From the NCBI GenBank assembly GCA_033439685.1, contig JAUEDM010000003.1:1580001-1644000 (forward strand): 64,000 bases of DNA, in the 5' to 3' direction. The notes beneath the pieces are model-generated. The model did not search any database. It worked only from the letters and a program-made list of their open reading frames with translations, and had not been told where the DNA came from. Both the position numbers and the translations under genes were made by a program. Positions 43,228 to 54,679 of the stretch are shown one piece after another. The DNA is from Apodospora peruviana (Eukaryota; Ascomycota; Sordariomycetes; Sordariales; Lasiosphaeriaceae). The number at the start of each line of letters is the position of its first letter. The first letter of the stretch is position 1.

Positions 43228-43889
43228 GGAGATCGGGAGCACAGGATCGAAATAACCGGTCGGAGGCAGTAACGTGCTCTATACATAGGTAGGTATCAGC
43301 TAGCCAGCATGTTGGCGGTTAGAAGAAGCGCCCATGTCAGCAGTCAGTAAGACTTCAAACTATCCCATATTTAATCGAAAAATCCGGACGTATGCGCCCT
43401 TCCGAGACCAGTGCTATCTCGGTGATGCTACCTACCCATCGTTGTGAGTTGGACCGTATGTTTGTGAGTAACATCCGTAGTTATCACGGAAAGCTTTCGG
43501 CAGTACTGCACCGTCACTACAGATGGTCAAGCACGAACCACGACCCAGGAAATGTATGCAACAATGATGAACTGGGCGCCAAAAATGCATTGTGATTACA
43601 AGCTGAGGGCTCCCCCAAACGCCGTCAACACCACCAGTTTGTCAGATGACCGCTCCCAATTTGGCCTGCGAGAATAAAAAGATGAAGTAAACAGATATCT
43701 CCAAGATGATTCGATGTTCGTGGGTTGCCAGTCTTTGGCATCTTTGGGATATACGGAGAGTACCCGCAAGGCTTTTGCGCCAGCATCACATCTGGCTTCA
43801 TACCATATATATACTTAGAGCAGGGTGACTTAAGAGGACAGCCGAACTAGTCGGCGGTTGTATATACTTGACCGTCACAGGGACTGTCT
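43228..43889. other. Convergent intergenic region, alpha/beta hydrolase / sulfurtransferase
   Basis: 660 bp between converging genes. No coding sequence, tRNA or repeat is supported. Confidence 0.5.
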
Positions 43890-45010
43890 TTATTCCTGCT
43901 TTCGGATGAGCGAGTCGGAGGGTTTGACCCTCTGTGCCCATTCGCTAGAAAAAAAGTCAATAAAACGAGGCCCAGGAGTTGATCTGTCAACGGATGGCGA
44001 ACTTACGTCCAGCTACCGTCGTAGACCTTTATCTTTTCGGGTGACCCGTACTGAGCCACGTTCAATGCTGTCTCAAGGACGCACGCCGTGACGCCGGTTC
44101 CACAGCTGGCGATGATAGGTTTTTCTGGATCCAAGCCGCTCTTTCTAAACACCTCCTTCAATTGGTCCGCTGGCAAAAATGCTTTCGTCTCGGGGTCCAG
44201 TACGGCGTCGAAGGGAATGTTGATGGATCCGGGCATATGACCTGAGGACAGACCTTCCCTTGGCTCGGGTGCCTCGCCAGTCCATCGGGCATGCGATCTC
44301 GCATCAACGATTTGGACGCCCTCGGCACCCTCCTTGTTGTAATCCAGTGCTACTTCGCGAACCTCCTCATATTGTGCGACCTTGCTCTCGTCCATCTCTG
44401 GGATCGGATATGTCCCGCACTCGACCGTCCACACGTTCCCAGACTCTGTCGGTAGGCCTTGTTCCACCCATAGCCTGAAGTTGTTGAGAACATGCACGCG
44501 AGGGTGACCGAAGACGTTCATGGTCCAGCCTGCACGGGGAGCGCTAAAGATGCCAAGCTCATGAGTGTCGTAGAGTACCACGATATCCTCCCGACGAATT
44601 CCCAGCTCGCTCATGGCTGCAGCAAAGGTCTTCGAGTTGGGCAGCATGTGCGGGTAAGGGCTGCGCTTATCGATGACCTTGTCTAGGTCAAAGAAGCGTG
44701 CTTTGGGAATGCGTTTCTCTCGGAAGGCCTGAATGCCGGTGCGGCCTTGCGGATCGTTCGGCATGAACCAAGAGGCGCAGAGCGGGATCACACGAGGTTC
44801 GGACGAGATTGGCGAGGGAGGTGCTTTCTTCAAAGCGTCGGCGAGCTCGGTAGGGGTGATGAGGTAGTTGGAGAAGGACCGACGGGCGCTGGTCCCGAGG
44901 GCGAGGAGGCCGACCAGAGGACGGCTTCCGGTGAGGCCGCTACATAGATGCCGCGAACTAGACTGTGGCAGCGACACCCGCAGCGGGTGCAGGACGGTGA
45001 GCAAGACCAT
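43890..45010 (-). CDS. TUM1: Mitochondrial 3-mercaptopyruvate/thiosulfate sulfurtransferase
   Basis: Exons are 44007..45010 and 43890..43944 (62-bp intron, GTAAGT donor), giving 352 aa. The ATG at 45010 starts an Arg/Ser/Leu-rich presequence (about 45 residues, ending near ARRSFSNYL) typical of mitochondrial import. Two rhodanese domains follow. The first, inactive type, has VIPLCASWFMPND, ARFFDLD, YDTHELGIFSAPRAGW and FGHPRVHVLNNF. The second has VQIVDARSHARW, SGHMPGSINIPF and the active loop ASCGTGVTAC with Cys303. The CG-x-GVT loop is the mercaptopyruvate sulfurtransferase type. The product would move sulfur for tRNA thiolation and cysteine breakdown, as yeast Tum1 does. The small last exon supplies the final WAQRVKPSD tail after the DGSWTEW motif. 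Confidence 0.92.
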
Positions 45011-45694
45011 ACTGAGAAGACCAATTGACAACTCTGGGTTATTCGCGGTGCTAGGTAGCTCTCAAGAACGCTCGCCGGCTCGGTGTCAGGCGATGATAAG
45101 GGCGGCGGCGTAGACGTCGTCCCGAGCTTGGGAGACACTGGAGTGTTGGCCTTGTCCGCTCCCGCAAGTCCCAATGGACCAGGTTCGGCTGCAGAAACGA
45201 AGCAAGAGATGATGCTCGCAGACGGAGACGAGCGATAGCCCAGATTCCTTTGGTGCGGACCGATGCGTGACGGTGTGGATGCGGGGTTTGGTTCGGAGCC
45301 TTCCCTTGTTCTTGACGTTTGGATGGGCCAGTTGAGGAGACCAGCTTCCCGCGGCTTTTTGGACGATAGGCACCGGGGCGGCCCCACCTTACAAGCTCCA
45401 TTCTGGGGAGCTTGGGCCTTTACCAGCATACCAGCACTGTAATCTGCCCAATCTCAGCAGTTTCAGCACTGTGCGGCAGGCTGACCAGTCCCCTTATCAG
45501 CCGCTAAACTCGCGCCAAGGGGTCGATCCCGTCACCACCTAGACAGCCCAATGACATCCATGTTTACCTAAGGTACTCACGCCAAATGATCTTAAAGCAA
45601 CTTCACAACCAAAACAACCCGTACCTTACTGCAAATTCACGCCAGGAAAGGCGCATCCTTTGGCCTCTCAATCAGAGTTCACTCTTGTCCAAAA
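45011..45694. other. Divergent promoter region, sulfurtransferase / APC11
   Basis: 684 bp between divergent start codons. GC-rich near the sulfurtransferase; no gene or known site is recognised. Confidence 0.45.
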
Positions 45695-46211
45695 ATGAAG
45701 GTCAAAATTCAAAAGTGGAACGCGGTTGCAACATGGCGATGGGACATTCCCGAGGACGACGTCTGCGGTATCTGCCAAGTCCATTTTGACGGAACTTGCC
45801 CGACCTGCAAATACCCCGGTGATGACTGCAGTCTCTGTAAGTCTTGGTGACGGTTGTGGGCTGGGGTTGGAGACGAAGCTGACATTGATGCAGTGTCTGG
45901 GAAGTGCGGGCATAACTTTCACATGGTAGGTCTTAGAGTCCACTTCACCTTGCTTTCTAGATTGATGTACGTCTTCTCATCTGTGCTTTCCAGCACTGCA
46001 TCCTCGAGTGGATTAAGCAAGACTCAGCGAAGGGACAATGTCCAATGTGCCGGCAGAGTAGGTCTACGCAGCCCATCCTCCCTCGAGCGTATACTCTAAC
46101 CATCACATAGGATTCGAGTGGACCGAGCAACACAATGAGACTTCCATCGACACAACCCAAGGACCTGCAAACACTCAGAATCAGGGTCAAGACCAAAGAG
46201 TAGAAGGTTGA
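45695..46211 (+). CDS. APC11: Anaphase-promoting complex RING-H2 subunit APC11
   Basis: Four exons: 45695..45836, 45894..45925 (32 nt), 45994..46057 and 46111..46211, giving 112 aa. Introns are 57, 68 and 53 bp. Starts MKVKIQKWNAVATWRWD, the invariant APC11 start. The RING-H2 zinc ligands are CGIC, CPTC..GDDC, SGKCGHNFHMHCILEW and CPMCR, spread over the first three exons. Exon 4 encodes RFEWTEQ and then a short polar tail rich in Gln and Thr. It is the catalytic RING of the APC/C ubiquitin ligase in the nucleus, pairing with E2 and the cullin APC2. Confidence 0.95.
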
Positions 46212-47069
46212 GCATGATTTGTATGTTGGGCTTGGAGGGAGAACATGAGCTGAGATCGGGCCCGGTACGGCCTTTCATGATGAATATTTCATGCAATTCA
46301 TGGTACGGTTGTTTTCATGAGCAAACAGGTCTTTTCACTAGGGCGTTGACAGGGCGGCATTGGGAACGGAGTTTGCTCAGATACCGTACGGGGGCATGTC
46401 TTTCTGCTGTATGTTCGTGTAGACAATGAAGATTCATAGTTAGAAGACAATATATCGGGCGAGGTGGAAATTCTACTCGGTTTAGACACTCAAGTCTTCT
46501 GTTTTCACGAGTGAAAAGACGCAAACACGAAATGGAATGGTTGAAAGTCGGCCCCGGAAGATCCACCATTCAGCCGGCCCCGTATGCCGGTCAACGGCGC
46601 TAAGGTTAGGGGCGCCACGTGCGTCACATGCCCGATCATCCGGTCCGATCCCCCCACTGACGGTCCGCCAGGCTGCAATTCGATAAGATAAGCTTGCCAT
46701 TGAACAAGGGTGCACGGGAACCTCTGATGTTCCTGCGACGGAATCTCTCTCATAGATCAACGAGTTACGTACGGAACTTGGCTCGTTTTGAATATTCAAA
46801 TAGGAACCAGAGTTGGAACAATCGAAACCATCCCTGATTTTTCTTCAAATCCGGACCTGATTTCTAGAACTAGTTTACGAGAGCGACGGGAATCAAGAAC
46901 GCGACGAAGTGCCCGGCCTTCAACCAGAAACCCATCATGCTGCAACCTGCCGGAGCCTCGCTCGATTATTTCTACATCTCGTCGCAATAGCAATTACTAC
47001 CTCACCACCACAAAAAAGACTCATCTAATTCCCCTCGTCAGGTGATCCCCACCTTCATCGCATCCGATC
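46212..47069. other. Intergenic region, APC11 to low-complexity protein gene
   Basis: 860 bp including the leader of the next gene. No coding sequence is supported on either strand. Confidence 0.45.
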
Positions 47070-48032
47070 ATGACAGAACCAGAGCATAACCGGCCGGGCT
47101 CCTCGGCCGCCGCCTACCACGCATCATCCATTCCGTCTAGCCCCCGACCTTCGGTGAACAGCCGCGGGAGCCGAACAAGCCTGCGCCGAGAACATGAAAG
47201 ACAAGAGGCCATCGCTCAAGCCCGGCCGATGTCTGTAGCACAATCACATTCCCAATCACCGCAACTGCCTTCTGCCGCTCCCGTCGAACAACCGGCAAAG
47301 CTTCCTCAACAAAATCTCTCTTTCACGCCGCCTTTCACCCTCATCACCTCGAGCAACCACCCATCCCAACGACAGACAACCCACCATCCAACGGTGCACT
47401 ACATTTTCGCCGACGACGACCCAGAAGTCCTGACTGCCGCGCTCGCCCAGCACCACCGCCAAACGGACCAGGACGAGACCGACGAACAAGCAAGCTCCAT
47501 CCACCCAAACGACCGCGCCGTTGTTCTCGACATGGTGCCCATGTCTGACGGCACCAGTTTGGAAGTAGCATGGGCAAGCAGCCTCTCCCCCGACTGGGCT
47601 ATAGTCTCGGCGAGCGTAAGCCACGTGGAAGGCGGCGAAGCTGGCCCTGGCACACCAGCTGGCGGACACAACGGCAATCCAGGAGGGCTTGTGTTGAAAA
47701 TCGAAGGCGTGAGCATCGAGCCGCCTTCTTCAGGTACCGCTGTCTCCGGTAAGACCCACAGCCCTGAGACGGGGCAGCAATCACCCGGTGGAAGCGGGAC
47801 GAAGCGGCAGCAGCAACCATCGGCCGCCGAGGAATATGCTGGTCTGATAGCAGACTTTGATAAGCGCATGGCGCTGCTACGGCGAGTCGTGAATACGGGC
47901 GCAGAGCGGCAGCGAAGATTGGATGCCGATGGGGAAACCCATGAAGCAGACGCCCCGGCTGCCGGGCCAGTAGAGGAACAAGCCGTCACGGAACGGCCTG
48001 CTGCTGGTGAGGAAGACGATGCGAGGGATTGA
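47070..48032 (+). CDS. Conserved low-complexity fungal protein, function unknown
   Basis: Single exon, 320 aa. The N-terminal 90 residues are Ser/Pro/Gln-rich and probably disordered. A more ordered core at about 90-210 contains PFTLITSSNHPSQRQT, TVHYIFADDDPEVLTAAL, VVLDMVPMSDGTSLEVAWASS and SPDWAIVSASVS. Then follows a Gly/Ser/Pro linker and a helical stretch EEYAGLIADFDKRMALLRRVV near 270, with an acidic end. The core has the look of a small beta-rich domain that starts with a dual histidine YIFADDD segment. I recognise the pattern as conserved among ascomycetes but know no function. C/G-biased third positions support coding. Confidence 0.78.
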   Translation: MTEPEHNRPGSSAAAYHASSIPSSPRPSVNSRGSRTSLRREHERQEAIAQARPMSVAQSHSQSPQLPSAAPVEQPAKLPQQNLSFTPPFTLITSSNHPSQRQTTHHPTVHYIFADDDPEVLTAALAQHHRQTDQDETDEQASSIHPNDRAVVLDMVPMSDGTSLEVAWASSLSPDWAIVSASVSHVEGGEAGPGTPAGGHNGNPGGLVLKIEGVSIEPPSSGTAVSGKTHSPETGQQSPGGSGTKRQQQPSAAEEYAGLIADFDKRMALLRRVVNTGAERQRRLDADGETHEADAPAAGPVEEQAVTERPAAGEEDDARD

Positions 48033-49359
48033 AAGAAAGAGTTGGGTACACATGCGTCTCTTGAGAAAACGTCTGAGCTGGATAATGAACTGTCTCGCTT
48101 CTCTCAACTTCTCCGATTTCGACGATCCACCTGGCACACTACCATATATGCCGCAACTCCGGAAGAAACTTCTCAATCAGCCGCAAGCTGTCCTGAGACC
48201 TATCATGTCGGCATCGAACAGCTCTGTACCATATATATGTCCACCATATTGAGTTATGCCCAAAGCTTTTGTCGCAACTGACTGACTCAGCTTTCACTCC
48301 ACTTTTGAGATGACCAAGCCGCAACAACTTCAACAAGGCTTTGGCAATGAACATCAAATCCGCCTCTAATTCATCGGCCAAGTCGACGGTAATGTTCTTT
48401 CTGTTCATGATACCGCCAAATTCATCAGTCACGTCGACACTTCGTGCTACTTCTCGTCATATTTGAGCTCTTACAAAGGTTGGTCCAAACACCAGTATTT
48501 CCCACACATCTGTCATCCCGTTGGGCTTAGCAGCGGGGTTGGAATTTGATTTGCCATTTTGTATTCAGATATTCTTGTGGTAGTTCTCTCCATAGCTTGG
48601 GGTGTTATTCTTCTGGCTCTAGTGTTGTACTGGCATGGAGTTTCCAAGGGGTGGTACCTGGAGTTACATGGATGGAGTAAGTAATATCTCCTCGGTTGTT
48701 CATACCGACATGCAAATCAAGCAAAGCCCAGTGATCTCGAAGGCCAGCGTCCTTCCTTCCTTTGGCTTGATATCTTGTAAGAATAGAAACCTGTCAATTA
48801 TAAACGCCTATAATGCTGAAAATATACCAGTGGTATATGAAAGCTTGGTACCTGTCTGTCCACTGCAAACCAAACTCGCCTCCCGCAACTGTGATCCTGC
48901 TTGACAAATGAGAGATGAAAACACAAAGACAAAACGCGAAAGACCAAATCTGCCTGCTCTCTGAAACTTCCGCCAAAAACCGATATCCAGCTTTCGATAA
49001 AACCCCGGTGAGGCTTGGATGATGTCCAGGCCACACAGCCTATCAGTAGGCATCAAGTCCAGATAGGGGGATGGCAGAGGCAAAATACCAATGTCCTCGT
49101 CCCCCTTTAGGTGGCTATACAACCAGTGTGGTAGTGTGGTAACCAGGTTAAACAAAAGAAACTGACCCACGGATAGAAAACGCAAAATGAAATCCCCAAA
49201 TGGCGCCCGCTGAACTCCATAGCCAACCTTCGGTTGGTCGACCGAAAAAGAGGGAATTTGGTTAGTCCTGCCGTTTGCAGTTCTTTGTTCCTTGTAGACA
49301 GGCTATCCAAATGCATGTTTTTTTGGGTGAAATCGACATTGCTGTCCAGCTGAAGCCAA
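48033..49359. other. Convergent intergenic region, low-complexity protein / syntaxin
   Basis: 1.3 kb between two converging genes. Open frames have no codon bias. No RNA gene or repeat is recognised. Confidence 0.45.
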
Positions 49360-50993
49360 TTATTTTTCAGCAGGCGCGTCATCATCGCTCCAGTCATCCG
49401 GGAGAACGAAGCGCTTCTTGATGATACGTGATTTCACTATGTGCGGACCGCTACCGGGAAACGCCGCCAGCGGAACGGTTGAGGGGTCGGAGTTGCTGTT
49501 GGGAACGACAATTTTAGACTGAGCGTAGACGCGCGAGACTGGTCGCTCGCCGGCAAACTCGACAGCACGGGCCGTGTTCATTTGTAGATCGTCAAGTATG
49601 CTCGGCTGCATAAGACTACGTCTCTTGGGCGAGTTCGCGGCCTTGTTGACAAAGATGTACACAACGACGATGATGGCAACGACAACCAGGATGGCGACTA
49701 TAAATCAAAATGTCAGCTCTTGATCCGGTTGCAGCTTGTTGTCAGCACACGTAAAAACATACCAATGATTCCCAAGCAGATCCACTTCTTCTTTCTGGTC
49801 TTGATAGCCGTCTGGACCGCAACGGCGATCTCCTCGTTGCCCTTGTCGAGGTTTTCGACCACTTCCTCGCTCTTCTGCTCGACCGCGTTGATCTTGACGT
49901 CCTGCTCCACGATGAGCGTGTTCAGCTGCTCAAACAGCTGCGCCAATTCGATCATCTGCTGTTCTATCCTCTGCAAGGCCGCGTGACGGTCCTGAACAGC
50001 GCTGAGCACCGCCCTCGCCTGGCCCATGCGGTTGCCCTGCATGAGCGCCTGCTGGAAGACCTGGGAATTGCCACTCGTATCCTCCACCGCAGCGCGGACT
50101 TCGCTTTCGTCGGCATCAGGGCGCACGATTCGGTATTGCCGAGCCATTTGGTCCTGGGTCTTCTTGCGAAACTGGGCCTCCACGGTTTGATAGTCCTGAA
50201 TTGCCTTCTTGAGCCGCCGGTCGACGCGTCCGACCTGGGCCGTGTTCCTGGGCTGCCGGCTTTCGGAGTTCGACTTGACCTTGCGGACGCGGTCCGTCAG
50301 TTCTCTGTACATGTCCATGGTCTGCGCCGAGAGGTTGTCTAGTTGGCGGCTGGTTGACGATCCGCTGGACGTGTCGGCTTCGGTAAGGGATCGGTCTTGC
50401 AGCATCCGCAGCTGGTTCAGGCTTGCATCGATCTGGTCGATGCCGCGGTCGATCTCCCGGCATTCGTTCAGGATAGCGTTCTGGTCACCCTGGCCAAACG
50501 AGCTGGCATTCTGCGCTAGAGATGCCATCTCGACGTTGCTGGCTGTGGAGGGAGGGAAATGTGTCAGTACGGTACCACGTCACCTCAATTGATACAAGTA
50601 TTTGGGACAAATGGAGGCATTAGACCTACATCCATAATCATCACGCCCCATAGCAGGGCCCTGGTTGTATCTGCCGGGTCCTCCGCCCCCGGGACGCGGC
50701 CCTTGACCGAAAGTGGCAGCGGGAGGTGCTCTCCCACTGACTGGTCCTCCGCCGTATCCGCCTTGCTGGCCATCTCGTTGGTCGTACGGATTTGGTCTTC
50801 CTCCGTATCTGCGGGTCCATGGAGGTTAGCACGTGTCTGTCATACCGTATCGCGGTGTCGTTCGGGAGGTATGGGGTCCGGTATTGCTCATGGCAGGAAA
50901 ACTGACCCGTACTGTTCCGTTGTTAGCAAAGTTTCTTGGAGGAGGTTTCCCGGTCAGCGGCGCCGGAGTGGCATTCGAGCTACTTACACTCAT
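49360..50993 (-). CDS. SSO1: Sso-type plasma-membrane syntaxin (Qa-SNARE) with long C-terminal tail
   Basis: Exons on the minus strand: 50988..50993 (6 nt), 50907..50911 (5 nt), 50630..50808, 49763..50542 and 49360..49697, giving 435 aa. The first two tiny exons read MSYG into a Gly/Pro/Gln-rich N-terminus (YGGRPNPYDQRDGQQGG). The Habc region begins SSNVEMASLAQNASSFGQGD, with IDQIDASLNQLRMLQDRSL. The SNARE motif (about 255-310) has IEQQMIELAQLFEQLNTLI followed by VEQDVKINAVEQ, keeping the zero-layer Gln. The transmembrane helix (about 316-341) spans the last splice junction. About 94 residues follow the helix, ending KKRFVLPDDWSDDDAPAEK, with coding-type codon use. Typical Sso proteins end soon after the helix. 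It drives exocytic vesicle fusion at the plasma membrane. The two tiny exons are inferred from phase and signals. Confidence 0.85.
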
Positions 50994-52905
50994 TTCGAAG
51001 GTCGAGGCACGCGCAAGCGTGGGCGGCAAAAATTTAAGCTCTTAGGGTTCAACACTGTTGCGGATGCTGTGGATGGCGATGCACATAGAAAAGACGGCCA
51101 ATCTGATTGTTTTGGCGAAATGTAGGCAAGAGTGAGAATGGGGCTCAAAAGAGACAGAAAGGTTTCCAGAAGAGAGGTGTGTAATCTGTATGTGTGGTGT
51201 TTCGGAAAGCTGTGGTGGTTTGGGGAGGAGATGCGAAATTGCTACGGAATACGGATAGACGGGCTAACGTAGGATTCTCAGGAGGGCGATCGAAACGGGT
51301 TTAGAGGGCTTTGGTGGCGTAGATGCTGAGATGCATCACCACCCCGTGCAGCAAGCTGATCCGCTGTCTACTGCTTCTGCTTTTACAAGTTTGCTTTGTC
51401 TATTGCTTTGACTGATCCCTAGAACTAGTTCTAGACCTGTGTTTGGAATCCGGTACGACAAAGGGAAGCCAAAGAAACGGGCGTGTCTCCGAATTGGCCT
51501 GAACCGCGAATGAATCACGGTTTGGTGAGTAGATGTCGAGGCCCAGCTGTAAATCAAGAATGCCAGGGGTCTAGACCCACCGACAGCGCTTGGCCTGTTA
51601 CAACCCACCCACCTGGCGAGGAAGCGAGCTTTAAAGCCAATGCAGGCCGGGACAGGGCCGGCAACAGATGGAGTTTCAGGACGATGATCAGCAGGCACAA
51701 TCGTTGGTGAGTCTGTTCAAAACTTTGTACTGCTACAGTAGTGCAAGTGTAGGTGCCGGTAGTCTGCAGCACCTACTTGACCTTTTCTGGAACTCTCCGC
51801 ATTTATTCAATACCTTGGGTTATACAGTACGGAATACCATATGACGACTGACAAAATTTGGGTAAGTACGAATGCCGTCGATGTGAAAATGCCAATACCT
51901 CCGTACGTACGGGTTACGGGTTATTCCAATCCTTCCTGTTATGATAAGGTGTCCAACTGCGAGCTGCGGTCATGCGCCTGTTCAGCAAGCAGCCCACTGG
52001 CCTCCAGCCCCAGCGGCGGCGGTCAAACGTCAAGCAGCTAGATGCTGGCTGCGCCAAGTCTGCATCAACTTGGCTCGACTCCACAGATCTGGCCGTTGAA
52101 ACAATCCTCCGTGGTTGAAGAGATACCAAATCCCCCAGTGGTCTTTTATCTTTATCCGTAAAGTGATTTGGGACCGTACATACCCAAGTTAACTAAACCA
52201 CTGGCAGCGAACATTGCTTTATTAGTCGTCACTGGCTGAATAGAAGAGTATAAAGAGCGGCGAAGCCGAGAGGAATGGCGGATTCTTGGTTGCGCCAACA
52301 TGCATGATCCGAACGAATATTCTTGTCAGACGTGCGGCCGCCGAGCTTGGGCTGTGCCTACGTAGGTATTATTGTATTGCAGTTGTGGTTCACAGCGCTG
52401 TATCTTTGGATGATAACTTGGCCCGAGCATCATACCGTCTCACGCCCATGGTGATCCCGTGGTTGTGCCTCAAGCTTCTCTGAGTTAGCATCAATTTAAC
52501 ATCCCGCGACACTCTGGCTGGTACGTAGATCAGATGGGAAGCTTCTGGCAACTCAAGTTCCCGTGCTCGGTAATTGGTCTGCAACCGATAAGGCCAACTT
52601 ATTCCACAGTTCTTCAGTTAGAGGTCCCAAGGCTTATTCATAGGTGAGATCACCACAGCGTTGACTGTTGTAGGCTTTACCATACCGGGACCCGTTGGTC
52701 CCAGGTCACCGCTGACAGGGCTGAGCGTTGCTGTACTTTGAAACCTGATTATCATAATTCGGAGATATCCTGTCTCTATGGTCTTAAGTCTTGCCAAGTC
52801 ATCATATTCGCAGAGGTCTCCTGCCAGCCTCCCAACCGTCCTCGTCATCAACGCTCTTCTCTATCAAGGGAAAGGAATTCATACATGACACTTAGTTGTC
52901 GCACA
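50994..52905. other. Intergenic region upstream of the syntaxin gene
   Basis: 1.9 kb, the longest gene-free stretch in the right half. It includes the syntaxin promoter. I see no RNA gene, repeat or coding sequence. Confidence 0.4.
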
Positions 52906-54096
52906 TCAGATGACAGCATAGGCGGCTGCGTAACTCACGCTGAAGTCGTCCTTGTCCACAACTAAGCCACTCCTCTGATATTGGATAAACTTAAACTTGC
53001 CCTTCCCATCTTCAAGTCCCTCTGCCTTAAGTGCTTCCAGAGCCGCCATGACAACACCGATGGGGTGGGACCCGCAGACAGTATTGCCCGTGACTTTGAT
53101 ACACCGGTGGAAGTTGCCATGCACGCCTGTTTCCACAGCATCCATGGCAATTTCGTCCAGCTTTTTGATGATCTCGTGGTATGGAGGCGGGGAAACTTCG
53201 GGCTCCTCGGGCTCCTCGACGTCTGCATTCGTCGTGCCATTGGGCTCAACTGTACCGTCCAGCGCCAACCCTGGATCAGGCTTGGCCTTCACCCGTGGAC
53301 GGGGCTTCACGCCAAAGCCCAGATCAACCTTGATTATGCTAGGCGATTTGTGCCCGGGGTTCTTGAGCACGCCATCAATGTACTGAGGCGAATAGTCGTA
53401 GTTCGAGCCCCAGTGACAGAAGTCTGAGGAGATGATGCAGGCGTTTGCAGAGTCCTTCAGGTATGGAGCCAGGAGGTGCCCGTAGTGGTCCTCCTCGGCC
53501 TCGCCCATCACCCCAACAATGATGGGCACAATCAGCGGGTAAGCACTCGCGTCATCGCCAAAGGTTTGCTCCAATCGCTTCCATAAGTAAGGCAAGTGCA
53601 TTTCAAGACAATGCTCCTGGACCTCTTTGTGGAAGGGGATGTTGGAGAAGTCGCCAGTCTCGCGAAGCTCGGAACACATGGCGGCGTCCACCGTGAGGTC
53701 GCCAAAAGGGGTCTCGTACTTGGAGCAGGTTGAGAGGGCGCAGTTTGTAAGGTAGTATTTATGTGATGGGCCGATGAGGAAGACGCGCTTGATGCCTGTG
53801 AGGTCGAGGGTTTTGTACGCCCAGGCTGCACATGGGCCGGAATAAGTGTAACCCGCATGCCTATTTCACTTTGTTCGATTAGCATGAGAGCCTGGGCTTG
53901 GGACGTCGAAAGCAGGATGGGATGGAAAGTCTGACGGGGCAATGATCGCTCTCGCGCCGGGAATGGGCAAGCTTTTGCCGTTGATCGTATCGGGCACTTG
54001 ACTGAGATACTTGTCGAGCTCAGATGACAGCTTGGCCGGCCGGAATTCGTACCACGAACCGGCGTGACTGGCCTCACGGGTTCGCTTTTGAACCAT
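52906..54096 (-). CDS. MEMO-family protein (yeast Mho1-like)
   Basis: Exons are 53936..54096 and 52906..53860 (75-bp intron, GTCAGA donor), giving 371 aa. Starts MVQKRTREASHAGSWYEF, the universal MEMO1 start (REASHAGSWY). The likely metal-site residues are kept: APHAGYTYSG, FLIGPSHKYY and CGSHPIGV. Other family blocks are DLTVDAAM, EHCLEMHLPYL, PIIVGVM, CIISSDFCHWG and IQYQRSG near the end. Between about residues 220 and 285 there is a Lys/Pro-rich then Glu-rich insertion (VKPRPRVKAKPDPG and EEPEEPEVSPPPYHE) that lengthens the protein beyond the usual ~300 aa. MEMO proteins are related to class III dioxygenases; a role in redox and motility signalling is proposed in other eukaryotes. Confidence 0.92.
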
Positions 54097-54679
54097 TCTA
54101 GATAAGATTGAGCCGGCCAGCGTTTCCTTTCGACCTTAAGATGAACAGAGAATTAAATACGGTTTTATAGCGAACAAATTTCTTGCTCTCTCGCAAGAAA
54201 ATGCTCGTTGGAGGGGGAATAGAAGGAGGTCTTGCGAATCTCTGCGGAGCGGAGGAGGGGTGATGATGGAAGCAGCTGAGTGCCCCGCGAGCCCCGCACC
54301 TCTGGTGCTCTTGCACCACGGAAGCACGCCGGTAACACACGAGTACTAGCAAGCACCGTACATGTACGCTGGCACCTAATGAGGTAATGAGTTGACGCCC
54401 AAGCAGTAGCCCTGCTCCGTGCAGCGATAAGGCTGGGGATCGCGTGTCGGGTAGTTGAAACTTTGGTAACAGAGCGTGGGACGACAACCAGCAGAGGCTG
54501 CTGGAACTTCAAATACAGTAAATGTGAAATTTGTTAACCTTAGGTACCGTAGGAGAATATGTTTACAAAGACGAGCCACGATCACCTGAAGCCACCTTCG
54601 CCGTAACGGATGATCTATCCAAGCAACCGAACGCCGAAGCATATATAACAGGCCTTCCGCCAGCGATCTTAGAGTCGTT
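54097..54679. other. Promoter of the MEMO gene / 3' end of the ankyrin gene
   Basis: 583 bp between two minus-strand genes. No other feature is recognised. Confidence 0.45.

Noticed and set aside
47256..47989. Long open frames antisense to the low-complexity protein gene
   Set aside because: They mirror GC-rich codon bias of the sense strand and show no domain; treated as shadows.
51001..52905. Hidden gene in the 1.9-kb gap upstream of syntaxin
   Set aside because: Short frames only, with no codon bias, splice chain or motif that I could support.
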